Shown one piece after another: positions 42,686 through 51,852 of a DNA stretch of 64,000 nucleotides. The stretch's first letter is position 1, and the number at the start of each line of letters is the position of its first letter. This DNA comes from Microbacterium sp. AG238 (lineage in GTDB: Bacteria > Actinomycetota > Actinomycetes > Actinomycetales > Microbacteriaceae), in assembly GCF_003610405.1 (NCBI RefSeq), contig NZ_RAQC01000001.1:2046001-2110000 (forward strand), written 5' to 3'. The position numbers and the translations under genes were made by a program. The notes beneath the pieces are model-generated. The model searched no databases. It worked only from the letters and a program-made list of their open reading frames with translations, and had not been told where the DNA came from.

Positions 42686-44020
42686 ATGAGCAAGACCGAC
42701 ATCCCCGCGCCCACCCGCCTTCGGCGGGGAATCGGCGGACCGCTGCTGTTCGCCTTCATCCTCGGTGACGTTCTGGGGGCGGGTGTGTACGCGCTCATGG
42801 GGGTGCTGTCGGAGCGCGTCGGCGGGATGCTGTGGGCACCGCTGCTCGCAGCCCTCGTGCTCGCGCTGCTCACGGCCGGGTCGTACGCCGAGCTGGTGAC
42901 GAAGTACCCGCGCGCCGGCGGCGCCGCCGTCTTCGCCGAGCGGGCGTTCAAGAACAAGCTCGTGTCGTTCCTCGTCGGCTTCTGCATGCTGGCCGCGGGC
43001 GTCGTGAGCGCGGCGGGGCTGTCGATCGCCTTCGCCGGTCAGTATCTGCAGATGTTCGTCGAGGTTCCCGTGGTGCCGGTCGCCATCGTGTTCCTCGCCG
43101 TGCTCGCGGCGCTCAATGCCCGCGGCATCCGGGAGTCGATGGGCGCGAACTTCGTCATGACGGCCATCGAGGTGTCGGGGCTGGTGATCGTCGTCGTCGT
43201 GGTCGGTGTCCTCCTCGCCGGGGGCGGCGGGGACGTCTCGCGCGTGACCCAGGTGCCCGATGGCACCGGAGTCGCGACGGCGGTCCTCGCCGGAGCGATC
43301 ATCGCGTACTACTCCTTCGTGGGCTTCGAGACGTCGGCGAACATGATCGAGGAGGTCAAGGAACCGTCGAGAATGTACCCCCGCGCGCTGTTCGCGGCCC
43401 TCGGCGCGGCGGGGCTCGTCTACGTGCTGGTCGGTCTCGCGAGCAGCATCGCGTTGCCGCCCGAAGAGCTGTCGAGTTCGAGCGGTCCCCTCCTCGCCGT
43501 CGTCGAGGCGAGCGGCGTCGCCATCCCGTCATGGCTGTTCAGCCTCATCGCGCTGATCGCCGTCGCCAACGGCGCCCTGCTCACGATGATCATGGCGAGC
43601 CGTCTCACGTACGGCATGGCTGAGCAGGGGCTGCTGCCGCGCGCTCTGTCGCGGGTGCTGCCCGGGAGGCAGACGCCATGGGTGGCGATCCTCGCCACGA
43701 CGCTCGTCGCGATGCTGCTGACGCTCGTCGGCGACCTCGCGCTGTTGGCCGAGACGGTCGTCCTGCTGCTGCTCTTCGTCTTCCTGAGCGCGAACATCTC
43801 CGTGCTCGTTCTGCGCCGTGACCGCGTCGAGCATGATCACTTCCGCGTATGGACGTTCGTTCCCGTGTTGGGCATCGCGTCGTGCCTGCTGCTGCTCAGC
43901 CAGCAGACGCTGCGGGTGTGGATCTTCGGCGCCATCCTCATCGCCGGCGGCATCGTGCTGTTCTTCGTGGCGCGCTGGGCGCGGGGTCGTGGCGAGCAGG
44001 AGAAGACATCGCCAAGATGA
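42686..44020 (+). CDS. APC-family amino acid permease
   Basis: 444 aa from ATG 42686 (MSKTDIPAPTRLRRGIGGPLLFAFILGDVLGAGVY, in part), with twelve predicted helices. The GAGVY loop in helix 1 and YSFVGFETSANMIEEVKEPSRMYPRAL in helix 6 (in part) are typical of amino acid/polyamine/organocation carriers. A clear paralogue is encoded at 54071-55417. The ribosome site is weak. The substrate is unknown. Confidence 0.85.
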   Translation: MSKTDIPAPTRLRRGIGGPLLFAFILGDVLGAGVYALMGVLSERVGGMLWAPLLAALVLALLTAGSYAELVTKYPRAGGAAVFAERAFKNKLVSFLVGFCMLAAGVVSAAGLSIAFAGQYLQMFVEVPVVPVAIVFLAVLAALNARGIRESMGANFVMTAIEVSGLVIVVVVVGVLLAGGGGDVSRVTQVPDGTGVATAVLAGAIIAYYSFVGFETSANMIEEVKEPSRMYPRALFAALGAAGLVYVLVGLASSIALPPEELSSSSGPLLAVVEASGVAIPSWLFSLIALIAVANGALLTMIMASRLTYGMAEQGLLPRALSRVLPGRQTPWVAILATTLVAMLLTLVGDLALLAETVVLLLLFVFLSANISVLVLRRDRVEHDHFRVWTFVPVLGIASCLLLLSQQTLRVWIFGAILIAGGIVLFFVARWARGRGEQEKTSPR

Positions 44021-44075
44021 TTCGTGGGCATATCTTTAGTAGGCTCATGATCTCCACGAGAAGGAGGACGTCAGC

Positions 44076-44270
44076 GTGATCGTGCTGTTCCTGGTTCTGT
44101 TCCTCGGGGGCATCTACCTGATGGGTGCCGCCTTCAACGTCGCCGAGTTCCCCGGCCTCGTGTTCACCGGAGGGCTGCTCATCACCTCGGCTGCCGTCGC
44201 CATCCCGTTCCTGATCAGTGCAGTCGAGCATCGCGGCGAGAAGCGCAGCGGTACGAGCGCCGCGGACTGA
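44076..44270 (+). CDS. Small two-helix membrane protein
   Basis: 64 aa from GTG 44076, 8 nt after AAGGAGG, a strong ribosome site that supports translation. Two membrane segments (IVLFLVLFLGGIYLMGAAF and LVFTGGLLITSAAVAIPFLI) are followed by a charged cytoplasmic tail. No family was recognised; it lies between the permease and a converging CPBP gene. Confidence 0.6.
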   Translation: MIVLFLVLFLGGIYLMGAAFNVAEFPGLVFTGGLLITSAAVAIPFLISAVEHRGEKRSGTSAAD

Positions 44271-44271
44271 A

Positions 44272-45078
44272 TCAGGTTCGAACTGTGTCCTCGGCTTTCC
44301 GGCCGAACAGGGCGACCGATGCCAGCGCGATGGCCACGACGGCGGCATTCGCGACGAGGGTGCCCGGCCAGGTCGCCGGCGGAACTCCGACGGTGAAACT
44401 CATCGCGTTGAATGCGGTGTGCGCGACGATGCACAGAAAAACCGCATTCGCGCTCGATACCCGGAGAACGGCGCCATAGAAGAAGCGGAACGCCATGATC
44501 TGCAGCGCGAACATCGCGAAGTCGATGGCTCCCGATTGATGATTCGTGCCGGGGATGAAGAAGAGCGGCACGTGCCAAGCGAGCCAGATGAGGCCGACGA
44601 TGAAGGAGGAAAGCAGGTATCCCCATCGGTGGTCGACCGCGGGCTGGAGCGACGTCATCCAGCCCGACTCCTCCATGCCTCCGATGATGAGGTTGCCGGG
44701 GATGGACAGGAAGAACATGTACCAGGGCACGGCGGTCGCTGACGGTCCCGACACGGCGACGTGCAGGATGAAGTACACGGTCAGCGTGAGCGCGATGAGG
44801 ACGTACCCTCGCAGCGGTCCACGCGCGGCGAACACCCATCGCAACCATTCCCCGAGGTGGGATACCCGTCCGTTGCGACGCAACACGATGTACGACGCGA
44901 TCGCCGGCGAAAGGATGTAGAGGGCGAAAGGCACGTTCGCGGCGAACTCCGGCAATGTCGTGACGACGTTGTTCACCCGGTACCCGAACGTCGCGGCCAC
45001 GATCAGCGCACCCGCGAATCCGTAGGCGATGACGAAGGTGAGCGCGACGAATTGCCGCGCAATCCGGACATCCCTCAT
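44272..45078 (-). CDS. CPBP-family intramembrane protease homologue
   Basis: 268 aa from ATG 45078; the longer frame has a non-family Arg-rich N-terminus. Seven or eight helices are visible. The CPBP/Abi active-site motifs are EESGW (Glu136, Glu137), AWHVPLFF (His169) and HTAFN (His220, Asn224). In the canonical first motif EExxxR the Arg is replaced by Met here, a variation whose effect is unknown. Family members include CAAX prenyl proteases and bacteriocin self-immunity proteins. Confidence 0.78.
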   Translation of the reverse strand: MRDVRIARQFVALTFVIAYGFAGALIVAATFGYRVNNVVTTLPEFAANVPFALYILSPAIASYIVLRRNGRVSHLGEWLRWVFAARGPLRGYVLIALTLTVYFILHVAVSGPSATAVPWYMFFLSIPGNLIIGGMEESGWMTSLQPAVDHRWGYLLSSFIVGLIWLAWHVPLFFIPGTNHQSGAIDFAMFALQIMAFRFFYGAVLRVSSANAVFLCIVAHTAFNAMSFTVGVPPATWPGTLVANAAVVAIALASVALFGRKAEDTVRT

Positions 45079-45122
45079 GCCACCACCGTAGAGCCCCGCG
45101 GCTGCGCGCACTGCCGAGCGGA

Positions 45123-45458
45123 TCACGGGTGGTTCGACGTCAGGACGAACACCATCGCTCCCAGCAGGACAGCCGCGTTGAACGCAAGGGAAGCGCACAC
45201 AGCCACCGACCCCGCGCGAGACGGATATCGACCGCGAAGGCCGACGAATGCGGCGGTAGCCGAGAGACCGGCCCATCCCGCCAGGCCCGCGATCCCCATC
45301 GCGACGCCTACCGTTCGTTCGAGATCGTCGGAGTCGGAGAACTCTCGAAGGACGAAGCCGCCTTCCCAGTAGAGGCCCGCCAGGCCGAGCATGAGAAGTC
45401 CCGAAAGGCCCGCCACGGTCGCAGCCAGGGTGAGGACGATGCTTGCCGCGATACGCAC
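45123..45458 (-). CDS. Small membrane protein, unknown function
   Basis: 111 aa from GTG 45458 ([20 protein letters not shown]). Three or four hydrophobic segments are interrupted by a charged loop ([12 protein letters not shown]) and a short basic loop ([10 protein letters not shown]). The open frame runs upstream into the desaturase gene in another frame, so the start is a choice based on the first plausible membrane protein start. No family was recognised. Confidence 0.55.
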   Translation of the reverse strand: MRIAASIVLTLAATVAGLSGLLMLGLAGLYWEGGFVLREFSDSDDLERTVGVAMGIAGLAGWAGLSATAAFVGLRGRYPSRAGSVAVCASLAFNAAVLLGAMVFVLTSNHP

Positions 45459-45493
45459 GACCCCATCCTGACGCAACGGGTGCGTTCGCCTGC

Positions 45494-46906
45494 TCAGGCC
45501 GGATGCCGCTTCAGCAGCTTCGAGGCGACGATCATCGCGCCGCCGAGAACGGCGGGGATCCCGCCGCCCGGATGCACCGACGCGCCGACACGCCAGAGCC
45601 AGGGCGCGCGGAGGTCGTGCTGCGCGGGCTGGTGCAGCGGACCGCTCATCCACAGCGGTCGCGACGCCCCGTAGAGGGCGCCGTGCGGTTCGCCGAATGT
45701 GCCGAAGTAGCGCGGGTCGAGGACGGTCGTCTCGGTCATCCCGTCGGTGAGCGGCTCGTCGAGGCCCATGACGCGTGAGATGCGTTCGATCTCCCGCGTC
45801 ACGAACGGGTGATCGAGCGAGTAGCCCTGTCCGTCGGCGGGGCTCGTCAGCAGGACGGCGAGCGTGCTGCGGTCGTTCGGGTAGATCTCGCCGGCGCGGT
45901 AATGGTTGACGAATGCCATCGTGTCGGCGGGCTCGTCGCCAGCGGCGAGACTGCGGTGCAGGGCATCGGGCTTCGTAGGCAGGATGACGCTGTGCGCGGA
46001 GATCCGCTCGGGCAGGGGCCTCTCGAGCACGCCGTAGATCGCGACGGCCGAGCACGACAGCGACGGCGAACCGGGAGCGAGCCGACGACGGCCGAGCAGC
46101 ACGTCGAGCCGCGAGGCGTCGAGACCGCTCACGACGACATCCGCCTCGTGCACGCCGCGCTCGGTCGTGACCCGCCCGCGCTCGATGCGCGTGACGCGCT
46201 CACTGGTGCGGATCTCGACGCCCGCGGCATCCGCCAGTCGCTGCAACGCGATGACGATCTCGAACACGCCGCCGCGCGGCACCCACACCCCATCGGCGGC
46301 CATGACGGCGGGCATGCTCGCGTACAGCGCGGGAGTGCGGTCGGGAGAGACGCCGGCGTTGAGGGTGTGGATCGCGATGATCTCGCGCAGCCCCTCGGGC
46401 ATCCAGGTGAGGCTGTCGAGGTAGGCGCGGGTGCTGAGGCGCCGGCCGTACACGGCGAGCAGCCGCCGCAGTGCAGGCAGCGACGAGCGATCGAGCGGGT
46501 CGGCGACGAGCAGCGCGGCCACGTCGCCCGCGAGGGGCGCATGCTCGTCGCTGAACCGCTTCCACGCGGGGTGCCAGGGATGCCCCTCCGGCACGGGCAG
46601 CGAGACCTCTTCGCCGCGGTAGTAGTAGCGGCCGACCTCATCGAGACGGACGAGGTCGAGGCCCGCGACATCCGCGCCCGTTCGCGACCCCGCGTCCAGG
46701 CGGCGCAGCAGCTCGTCCCAGACGGAGGGGAAGGTCACGAGCGACGGACCGGTGTCGATGCGCTCGCCGTCGAGCTCGATGCGCCGACTCTTGCCGCCGA
46801 CCGTCTCGGCCGCTTCGAGCAGGGTCACCCGATGGCCGGCGTGGGCGAGAAGGGCGGATGCCGCGAGCCCGCCGAGGCCTGCGCCGACGACGACGATACG
46901 ACTCAT
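45494..46906 (-). CDS. Carotenoid desaturase (CrtI/CrtD family)
   Basis: 470 aa FAD enzyme. [30 protein letters not shown] (in part) is the dinucleotide fold, [24 protein letters not shown] the family substrate-site segment, and [21 protein letters not shown] the C-terminal CrtI signature. ATG 46906 overlaps the stop of the prenyltransferase gene by 4 bp (ATGA), so the two are coupled. Standing beside a lycopene-elongase-type gene and apart from crtE/crtB/crtI, it may be a CrtD-like desaturase acting on C50 intermediates rather than the phytoene desaturase itself (inference). Confidence 0.8.
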   Translation of the reverse strand: MSRIVVVGAGLGGLAASALLAHAGHRVTLLEAAETVGGKSRRIELDGERIDTGPSLVTFPSVWDELLRRLDAGSRTGADVAGLDLVRLDEVGRYYYRGEEVSLPVPEGHPWHPAWKRFSDEHAPLAGDVAALLVADPLDRSSLPALRRLLAVYGRRLSTRAYLDSLTWMPEGLREIIAIHTLNAGVSPDRTPALYASMPAVMAADGVWVPRGGVFEIVIALQRLADAAGVEIRTSERVTRIERGRVTTERGVHEADVVVSGLDASRLDVLLGRRRLAPGSPSLSCSAVAIYGVLERPLPERISAHSVILPTKPDALHRSLAAGDEPADTMAFVNHYRAGEIYPNDRSTLAVLLTSPADGQGYSLDHPFVTREIERISRVMGLDEPLTDGMTETTVLDPRYFGTFGEPHGALYGASRPLWMSGPLHQPAQHDLRAPWLWRVGASVHPGGGIPAVLGGAMIVASKLLKRHPA

Positions 46907-47751
46907 GGATAGATCCCGAGGAAGATGGCGGCGAGCAGCAGCCCGCTGGCGACCGATCCCGCGATGTACGGGAACGCGATGGACAGGGGATACAGCGTGC
47001 GGCCGGTGGCAGGCGTCGGACGCACCAGCATCCACACGACGAGTGTTCCCGCGAGAGCGAGGTTGACCAGGGCGACGGGCAGGCTGACGAGCGCGAACAG
47101 CACCGTCGAGACCAGCCACCACGCGCCGCTCCACAGGGCCGTGCCGCGCGGACCGAGCAGGACAGCGGTGGTGGTGATGCCCGCCTCACGGTCTTCCTCG
47201 ATGTCTTGCACGGCGTCGTAGGCGTGCTTCGCGACGCTCCAGGCGAGCAGCCCCACGACGGCCGGCCAGACCGGCGGTGCCTCGAGGGCGACCGGCAGGA
47301 TCAGCAACGGCAGGCCGTAGGCGGCGTTGCTCAGCGAGTCGAGGAAGGGTCGCGCCTTGAATCGCAACGGCGGGGCGGAGTAGAAGACGAAGACACCCGC
47401 GTACAGCAGGATCAGCCCGACGGCGGCTACCGGCAGCGCGATGACGAAGTAGACGAGGAACGGGATGTTGGTGATCGCCACCGCCCACGCGATGAGCTTC
47501 ACCTCGCGCGGATCGATACGCGCGCCCTCGATCGAGCCCTTTCGCGGGTTCAGCGCGTCGGTGTCCTGGTCGAAGATGTCGTTCACGCCGTAGATCAGCA
47601 GGTTGAACGGCAGTGTGAGCCAGATCAGGAGGGGGATGGCGGCGAGGTCGATCAGCTGGCCGGTCAGCCACATGCCGAGCGCGCCGGTGCCGATCGTGTT
47701 GATCCACAGGACGGGCCGCGAGATGTGGACGAGGCGCGCGATCGGCGTCAT
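46903..47751 (-). CDS. UbiA-family prenyltransferase, lycopene elongase type
   Basis: 282 aa from ATG 47751 (MTPIARLVHISRPVLWINTIG). Eight to nine helices; the two Mg-diphosphate motifs are NDIFDQDTD (57-65) and YDAVQDIEED near 175. The N-terminus and KGSIEGARIDPREV are like lycopene elongase/hydratase enzymes (CrtEb, LbtBC, LyeJ), which add dimethylallyl groups to make C50 carotenoids in this bacterial family. It is co-transcribed with the desaturase. Menaquinone or haem side-chain enzymes share the fold but lack this context. Confidence 0.75.
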   Translation of the reverse strand: MTPIARLVHISRPVLWINTIGTGALGMWLTGQLIDLAAIPLLIWLTLPFNLLIYGVNDIFDQDTDALNPRKGSIEGARIDPREVKLIAWAVAITNIPFLVYFVIALPVAAVGLILLYAGVFVFYSAPPLRFKARPFLDSLSNAAYGLPLLILPVALEAPPVWPAVVGLLAWSVAKHAYDAVQDIEEDREAGITTTAVLLGPRGTALWSGAWWLVSTVLFALVSLPVALVNLALAGTLVVWMLVRPTPATGRTLYPLSIAFPYIAGSVASGLLLAAIFLGIYP

Positions 47752-47817
47752 CCGAGATTCGTCCGGTCGAGGCGCTTCGTATCGTCGTTCACGCGGATGC
47801 TCACGCCTCACGGTACC

Positions 47818-48747
47818 TCAGCGATGATCGGCCACGGCGCCGCTGCTCTCGCTGCGGGGTCGGCGACGAAGAGCGGTCAGAACCAGTGCGCCGACAGCAC
47901 CGATGCACGCCGCCACGATGAGCGGCGGCACGACGAGCTCGACAGCGGTCAGCGCCATGGCGAAGACTCCGATGCCGTAGTCGGCCATCTCGGCGGGGTA
48001 GGGCGCCAGCACGCGCGTGCCCGCGGCGGACGAGACGGCGGTGAAGAAGGCCGGTCCGATCCACAGCGCGGCCAGGCTCACGACGACGGCCGCGACGCGC
48101 CCGGCCGTGCGGAACCCGCACCACGCGATCACGGCGCCGACGAGAACGGCCGGCAGCCACCGGAGCAGCAGCAGGACAGCTGAGGTGACCGGGTCGTTCG
48201 CGAGCGACAGATAGCTCTGCAGCGGGAGCCCGATCCATCCGGGAACGGTGAGCGCCGCGAGCGACAGAGCGATCGCAGCGCCGGGGACCGGGGCACGCGC
48301 GGCGAGAAGCAGCACGAGCACGCTCATCAGGAGCGAGACGACCATGACGGCGATCACGGCCGCCGCGTACACGACGCGGCGGCTCGAATCCTCGAGCATC
48401 GACACCGTCACGACCGACGACTGCGCGATCGCGATGACCTGGATCACGGCCACCCCGAGCGTGAGCCAGCCTGTCGCTCGGCGGGAGCGGCGGTGGCGCA
48501 GGATGCGCGCTGCGAGGCCGGCGACGGCGCCGCCGACGACGAGCAGCGAGACGATCGTCGTGAGGTAGTACTGGCTGAACGGCAGCAGCGAGAACGGCGT
48601 CGTCAGGTCGGTCTGGTCTGCGGCGAGATTCTGCAGCGGCAGCCGCGCGCCGGTGATCAGCCAGGGCAGCAGACCCACGACCGCGCCCCCGGCCCCGACG
48701 AGAACCCAGGCGGCGCCGGACAGTGGCGGGCGGTCGATGCTGCTCAT
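47818..48747 (-). CDS. Polytopic membrane protein, unknown function
   Basis: 309 aa, eight or nine predicted helices with short loops (WVLVGAGGAVVGLLPWLITG at the start; ALTAVELVVPPLIVAACIGA near the end) and an Arg/Ser-rich cytoplasmic tail. It starts at ATG 48747 with no family recognised. It is not the CruF-type carotenoid hydratase that accompanies elongases in some organisms. It lies 66 bp upstream of the prenyltransferase gene on the same strand. Confidence 0.65.
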   Translation of the reverse strand: MSSIDRPPLSGAAWVLVGAGGAVVGLLPWLITGARLPLQNLAADQTDLTTPFSLLPFSQYYLTTIVSLLVVGGAVAGLAARILRHRRSRRATGWLTLGVAVIQVIAIAQSSVVTVSMLEDSSRRVVYAAAVIAVMVVSLLMSVLVLLLAARAPVPGAAIALSLAALTVPGWIGLPLQSYLSLANDPVTSAVLLLLRWLPAVLVGAVIAWCGFRTAGRVAAVVVSLAALWIGPAFFTAVSSAAGTRVLAPYPAEMADYGIGVFAMALTAVELVVPPLIVAACIGAVGALVLTALRRRPRSESSGAVADHR

Positions 48748-48756
48748 CCGCGCAGA

Positions 48757-50304
48757 CTATCGAGACGCCGCCACGTCGCCCCGCCGGATGGCGTCAGCTC
48801 GGTCGCGGATCGCGGTGATCTCGTCGTCGTCGAGGCGCGCCAGGTTCTTCACCTGCAGCGCCATGCGGTGGTTCTCGGCGAGCGGCTCCTCGTGGCGGAT
48901 GAGGTAGTCCCAGTAGAGAGTGGTGAAGGGGCAGGCGTCGTCGCCGATGCGCTTCGCGGGATCGAACGGGCACGTCTTGCAGTACGGGCTCATCCGGTCG
49001 ATGTACTTGCCGGTCGCTGCGTAGGGCTTGCTTCCCATGAGCCCGCCGTCGGCGTACTGGCTCATGCCGAGCGTGTTCGGGAGCTCGGCCCATTCGACCG
49101 CGTCGACGTACACGGCGAGGTACCAGGCGTGCACCTCGCGCGGGTCGACGCCGAGCAGCATCGCGTAGAGCCCGGTGACCATGAGGCGCTGGATGTGGTG
49201 CGCGTACCCGTTCTCGAGCGTCGTGCCGACGGCATCGGCGAGACACGCCATCGGGGTGTCGCCGGTCCAGTACCAGTCGGGTAGCGGCTCGAACGCCTCG
49301 AAAGCGTTCCGCTGGAGGTAGCCGGGCATCTGCGTCCAGTAGATCCCGCGCACGTACTCGCGCCAGCCGAGGATCTGCCGGATGAATCCCTCGACCGCCG
49401 CAAGAGGCGCACGCTGCGCCCGGTACGCCTCCTCAGCGGCCGCGACGACCTCGCGTGGATGCAGCAGCTTCAGGTTCATCGACGACGACAGGTGCGCGTG
49501 CCACAGCCAGGGTTCGCCCGGCCACATCGCGTCCTGAGCGTCGCCGAAGCCCGGCAGCCGCTCGTCGATGAAAAGGTCGAGCGCTTCGAGCGCCTGCGCG
49601 CGAGTGACCGGCCACGCGAACGTGTCGAGCGAACCGGGGTGCTCGGCGAATTCGGTCTCGACGAGCGCGATCACCTCGCGCGTGATCTCATCGGGCGCGA
49701 AGGTCGCGCGGGGCGGCACGAGGCCGGGACCCTGCTTCGGGAACGCCTTGCGGTTGTCGGCGTCGTAGTTCCATTCGCCGCCGACGGGCTGCCCGCGCCC
49801 GGTCATGAGGATGCCGTGCCGCTTGCGCATCTCGCGATAGAAGTACTCCATCCGCAGGGTCGCCCGGCCCTCGGCGTGCTCGGCGAACTCGGCGATGGTC
49901 GAGAAGAAGTGCCGGTCGATGCGGATGTCGAGAGGGATGCCGGCGGCTCCCGCCGTCTGCTCCAGCGCTTCCCGCACCCGCCATTCGCCGGGCTCGGTCA
50001 TCACGAGCGCCTCGGGCTTCAGCTTTTCCAGGTCGGCGGCGAGCTGGCCGGCGAAAGTGCCCGAGTTCCCCCGCGCGTCGAGCTCCGTGTAGTGCAGGGC
50101 GTGCCCGGCGTCGCGCTGGTCCTCGGCGAAGTGGCGCATCGCCGCGAGGAACACCGCGGTGCGGGGCTTCGAGCTCCAGACATGCGTGGACTCCTCGGCG
50201 ACCTCCGCCATCCAGACGGCATCCTGCGCGGGGTCGAAGTCGTCGAAGGCGCTCGCGTCGGGGTCGAGCTGGTCGCCCAGGACGATCACGAGGTTTCGGA
50301 GCAC
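48757..50304 (-). CDS. FeS-type bacterial photolyase/cryptochrome (PhrB/CryB group)
   Basis: 515 aa from GTG 50304 (VLRNLVIVLGDQLDPDASAF). N-terminal antenna domain, then the helical FAD domain (WREYVRGIYW, WYWTGDTPMACL, GYAHHIQRLMVTG). Four Cys (354, 442, 445, 458) keep the spacing of the 4Fe-4S ligands of PhrB, with CKTCPFDP and DACPF visible. Enzymes of this FeS-BCP group repair (6-4) photoproducts with light. The upstream ATP-grasp gene and the divergent DUF2256-containing gene form a recurring photolyase neighbourhood. Confidence 0.9.
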   Translation of the reverse strand: MLRNLVIVLGDQLDPDASAFDDFDPAQDAVWMAEVAEESTHVWSSKPRTAVFLAAMRHFAEDQRDAGHALHYTELDARGNSGTFAGQLAADLEKLKPEALVMTEPGEWRVREALEQTAGAAGIPLDIRIDRHFFSTIAEFAEHAEGRATLRMEYFYREMRKRHGILMTGRGQPVGGEWNYDADNRKAFPKQGPGLVPPRATFAPDEITREVIALVETEFAEHPGSLDTFAWPVTRAQALEALDLFIDERLPGFGDAQDAMWPGEPWLWHAHLSSSMNLKLLHPREVVAAAEEAYRAQRAPLAAVEGFIRQILGWREYVRGIYWTQMPGYLQRNAFEAFEPLPDWYWTGDTPMACLADAVGTTLENGYAHHIQRLMVTGLYAMLLGVDPREVHAWYLAVYVDAVEWAELPNTLGMSQYADGGLMGSKPYAATGKYIDRMSPYCKTCPFDPAKRIGDDACPFTTLYWDYLIRHEEPLAENHRMALQVKNLARLDDDEITAIRDRADAIRRGDVAASR

Positions 50305-50365
50305 GGTGTCAGCGTAGGAAGGGCCTCGGGTGCGGCCTATCGGTTGTGCGTGAGGCGGGCCTGCG

Positions 50366-51316
50366 CTAGTTGCGTGCTTCGCCGAGCAGTCCGCCGAGGT
50401 ACCGGGCGATCTCGCCCGGCCCGGATGCGTGAGCCGAGGCCTCGACGTCGGGGTTGTAGTTCGTGTTCGTGTTGAGGTCGTAGGTGACGAGTCGCCCGTC
50501 GATCGTCTCGACGAACTCGATCCCGGCGATGCGGATGTCGACGGCGCGGAGGAAGTCGCGGTGCTGCGCGACCAGCGGGTGGTCGGCGGTGATCTCGCCG
50601 CGCAGCGCGAAGGGCGGATAGGCCGGGGCGGCGTCCGTGCCCGCGGCGGGGTCGACGACGCACGCATCGGCGGGGCAGAGCTCGAAGCTGCCCGCGCTCG
50701 TGTCGACGCGCACGGCGTAGACGAACTCGCCGCCGACGTATTCGGCGCGGGTGACGAACGGCTCACGGGCGAACAGGAACTCCTGGATGAGCGTGATGCC
50801 GTCGGGGGATGCCTCGAACTCGGGGCCGTCGACCCAGGCGTCGAACTCGTCGTGGGAGTCCCAGCGGCGGACGCCGAGACCCTTGCCGCCCTGGTTGTGT
50901 TTGCTGATGAACGGCACCGGGAACTCGCGTGCGCGCTCCTTCAGGTCACCGGTGCCGAAGACGGCGACGGTGCGCGGGACGTCGATGCCGCTCGACCGCA
51001 GGGCGGCGTGCTGGGCGACCTTGCTGACCTCGAACTCGAGGACGTGGCTGCCGCCGATCACGGGGCGGCCCCACGACTCGAGCCAGCGCAGCACTGCGCG
51101 GCCGTACTCCTTCGACTGCGCGTGATCGCGGGTGTGCGCGGATGCCGACAGCCGCGACCAGAAGACCCCCTGCGGCGGCTCGGCCGACAGGTCGATCGAG
51201 CCGTCGGTGAGCAGCCACTGCTCGGCGGGGACGTCCTCGGCGGCGAACGCGGCCGCGAAGGGCGCCCACCACTCGGGGTTCTCGTGGATCACGTACACCT
51301 TCGGCGACAACGACAT
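50366..51316 (-). CDS. ATP-grasp protein
   Basis: 316 aa. PVPFISKHNQGGKGLGVRRW is the glycine-rich nucleotide loop, ITLIQEFL the hinge, and GIEFVETIDGRLVTYDLNTNTNYNP carries the acidic and Asn metal ligands. It ligates a carboxylate to an amine or thiol through an acyl-phosphate; the partner is unknown. It starts divergently from the DUF2256/DUF3253 gene and runs toward the photolyase gene, 61 bp apart, so co-expression with the photolyase is likely. Confidence 0.8.
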   Translation of the reverse strand: MSLSPKVYVIHENPEWWAPFAAAFAAEDVPAEQWLLTDGSIDLSAEPPQGVFWSRLSASAHTRDHAQSKEYGRAVLRWLESWGRPVIGGSHVLEFEVSKVAQHAALRSSGIDVPRTVAVFGTGDLKERAREFPVPFISKHNQGGKGLGVRRWDSHDEFDAWVDGPEFEASPDGITLIQEFLFAREPFVTRAEYVGGEFVYAVRVDTSAGSFELCPADACVVDPAAGTDAAPAYPPFALRGEITADHPLVAQHRDFLRAVDIRIAGIEFVETIDGRLVTYDLNTNTNYNPDVEASAHASGPGEIARYLGGLLGEARN

Positions 51317-51408
51317 CCCGCCAGGCTAAGCCGGAGAGGCGGGCCCGGGCGCACCCGGCGTCTGTCAACAGCGCGCGTCCACGCCCGGAACGCGCGCAGA
51401 CTGGACGC

Positions 51409-51798
51409 ATGCCCCGAGCTGCCGCCGCCGCGACCCCGCCGCCGAAGACGTGTGCGTCGTGCGGGCGCGAGATGCAGTGGCGTGCGAAGTGGGCAAAGAA
51501 CTGGGACGAGGTCCGCTACTGCTCGGATGCCTGCCGCCGTCGCGGCATCCGTCCCGTCGACGCGCAGCTGAGCGAGAAGATCCTGGAGCTGCTGAGCGCC
51601 CGCTCGGCGGACGCGACGATCTGTCCGTCCGAGGCCGCGCGCGCCGTCGGCGGCGAGGAGTGGCGCGACCTGATGGAGCCTGCGCGTCGCGCCGCGCGGC
51701 GGCTCGTCGCCGACGGCGAGGTCGAGATCACGCAGCGCGGCATCGTGGTGGACCCATCGACGGCGAAGGGACCGATCCGCATCCGTCGCGCCCGCTGA
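51409..51798 (+). CDS. DUF2256-DUF3253 fusion protein
   Basis: 129 aa. Residues about 12-47 form a small zinc-ribbon-like DUF2256 (KTCASCGREMQWRAKWAKNW, then YCSDACRRRG, four Cys), and residues about 50-125 form the winged-helix-like DUF3253 (ILELLSARSADATICPSEAARAVGG, WRDLMEPARRAARRLV). DUF2256 is known as a frequent neighbour of photolyase/cryptochrome genes, as here. The winged helix and Cys cluster suggest nucleic-acid binding, which is inferred. Confidence 0.8.
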   Translation: MPRAAAAATPPPKTCASCGREMQWRAKWAKNWDEVRYCSDACRRRGIRPVDAQLSEKILELLSARSADATICPSEAARAVGGEEWRDLMEPARRAARRLVADGEVEITQRGIVVDPSTAKGPIRIRRAR

Positions 51799-51823
51799 CG
51801 CCGGCGCGCCGAACTTCTATCTC

Positions 51824-51843
51824 ATATCGGTTCCACGCGATAT
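51824..51843 (+). promoter_or_regulatory. Palindromic operator before the ArsR gene
   Basis: ATATCG (51824-51829) and CGATAT (51838-51843) form perfect arms around 8 nt and end 9 bp before the start codon. AT-rich 6-8-6 palindromes are usual ArsR/SmtB sites, so the repressor probably controls its own operon. Confidence 0.6.
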
Positions 51844-51852
51844 CATCGCTTT

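Noticed and set aside
47818..48747. Membrane protein considered as a CruF-type carotenoid hydratase
   Set aside because: Length and helix pattern are compatible, but no CruF sequence features were recognised.
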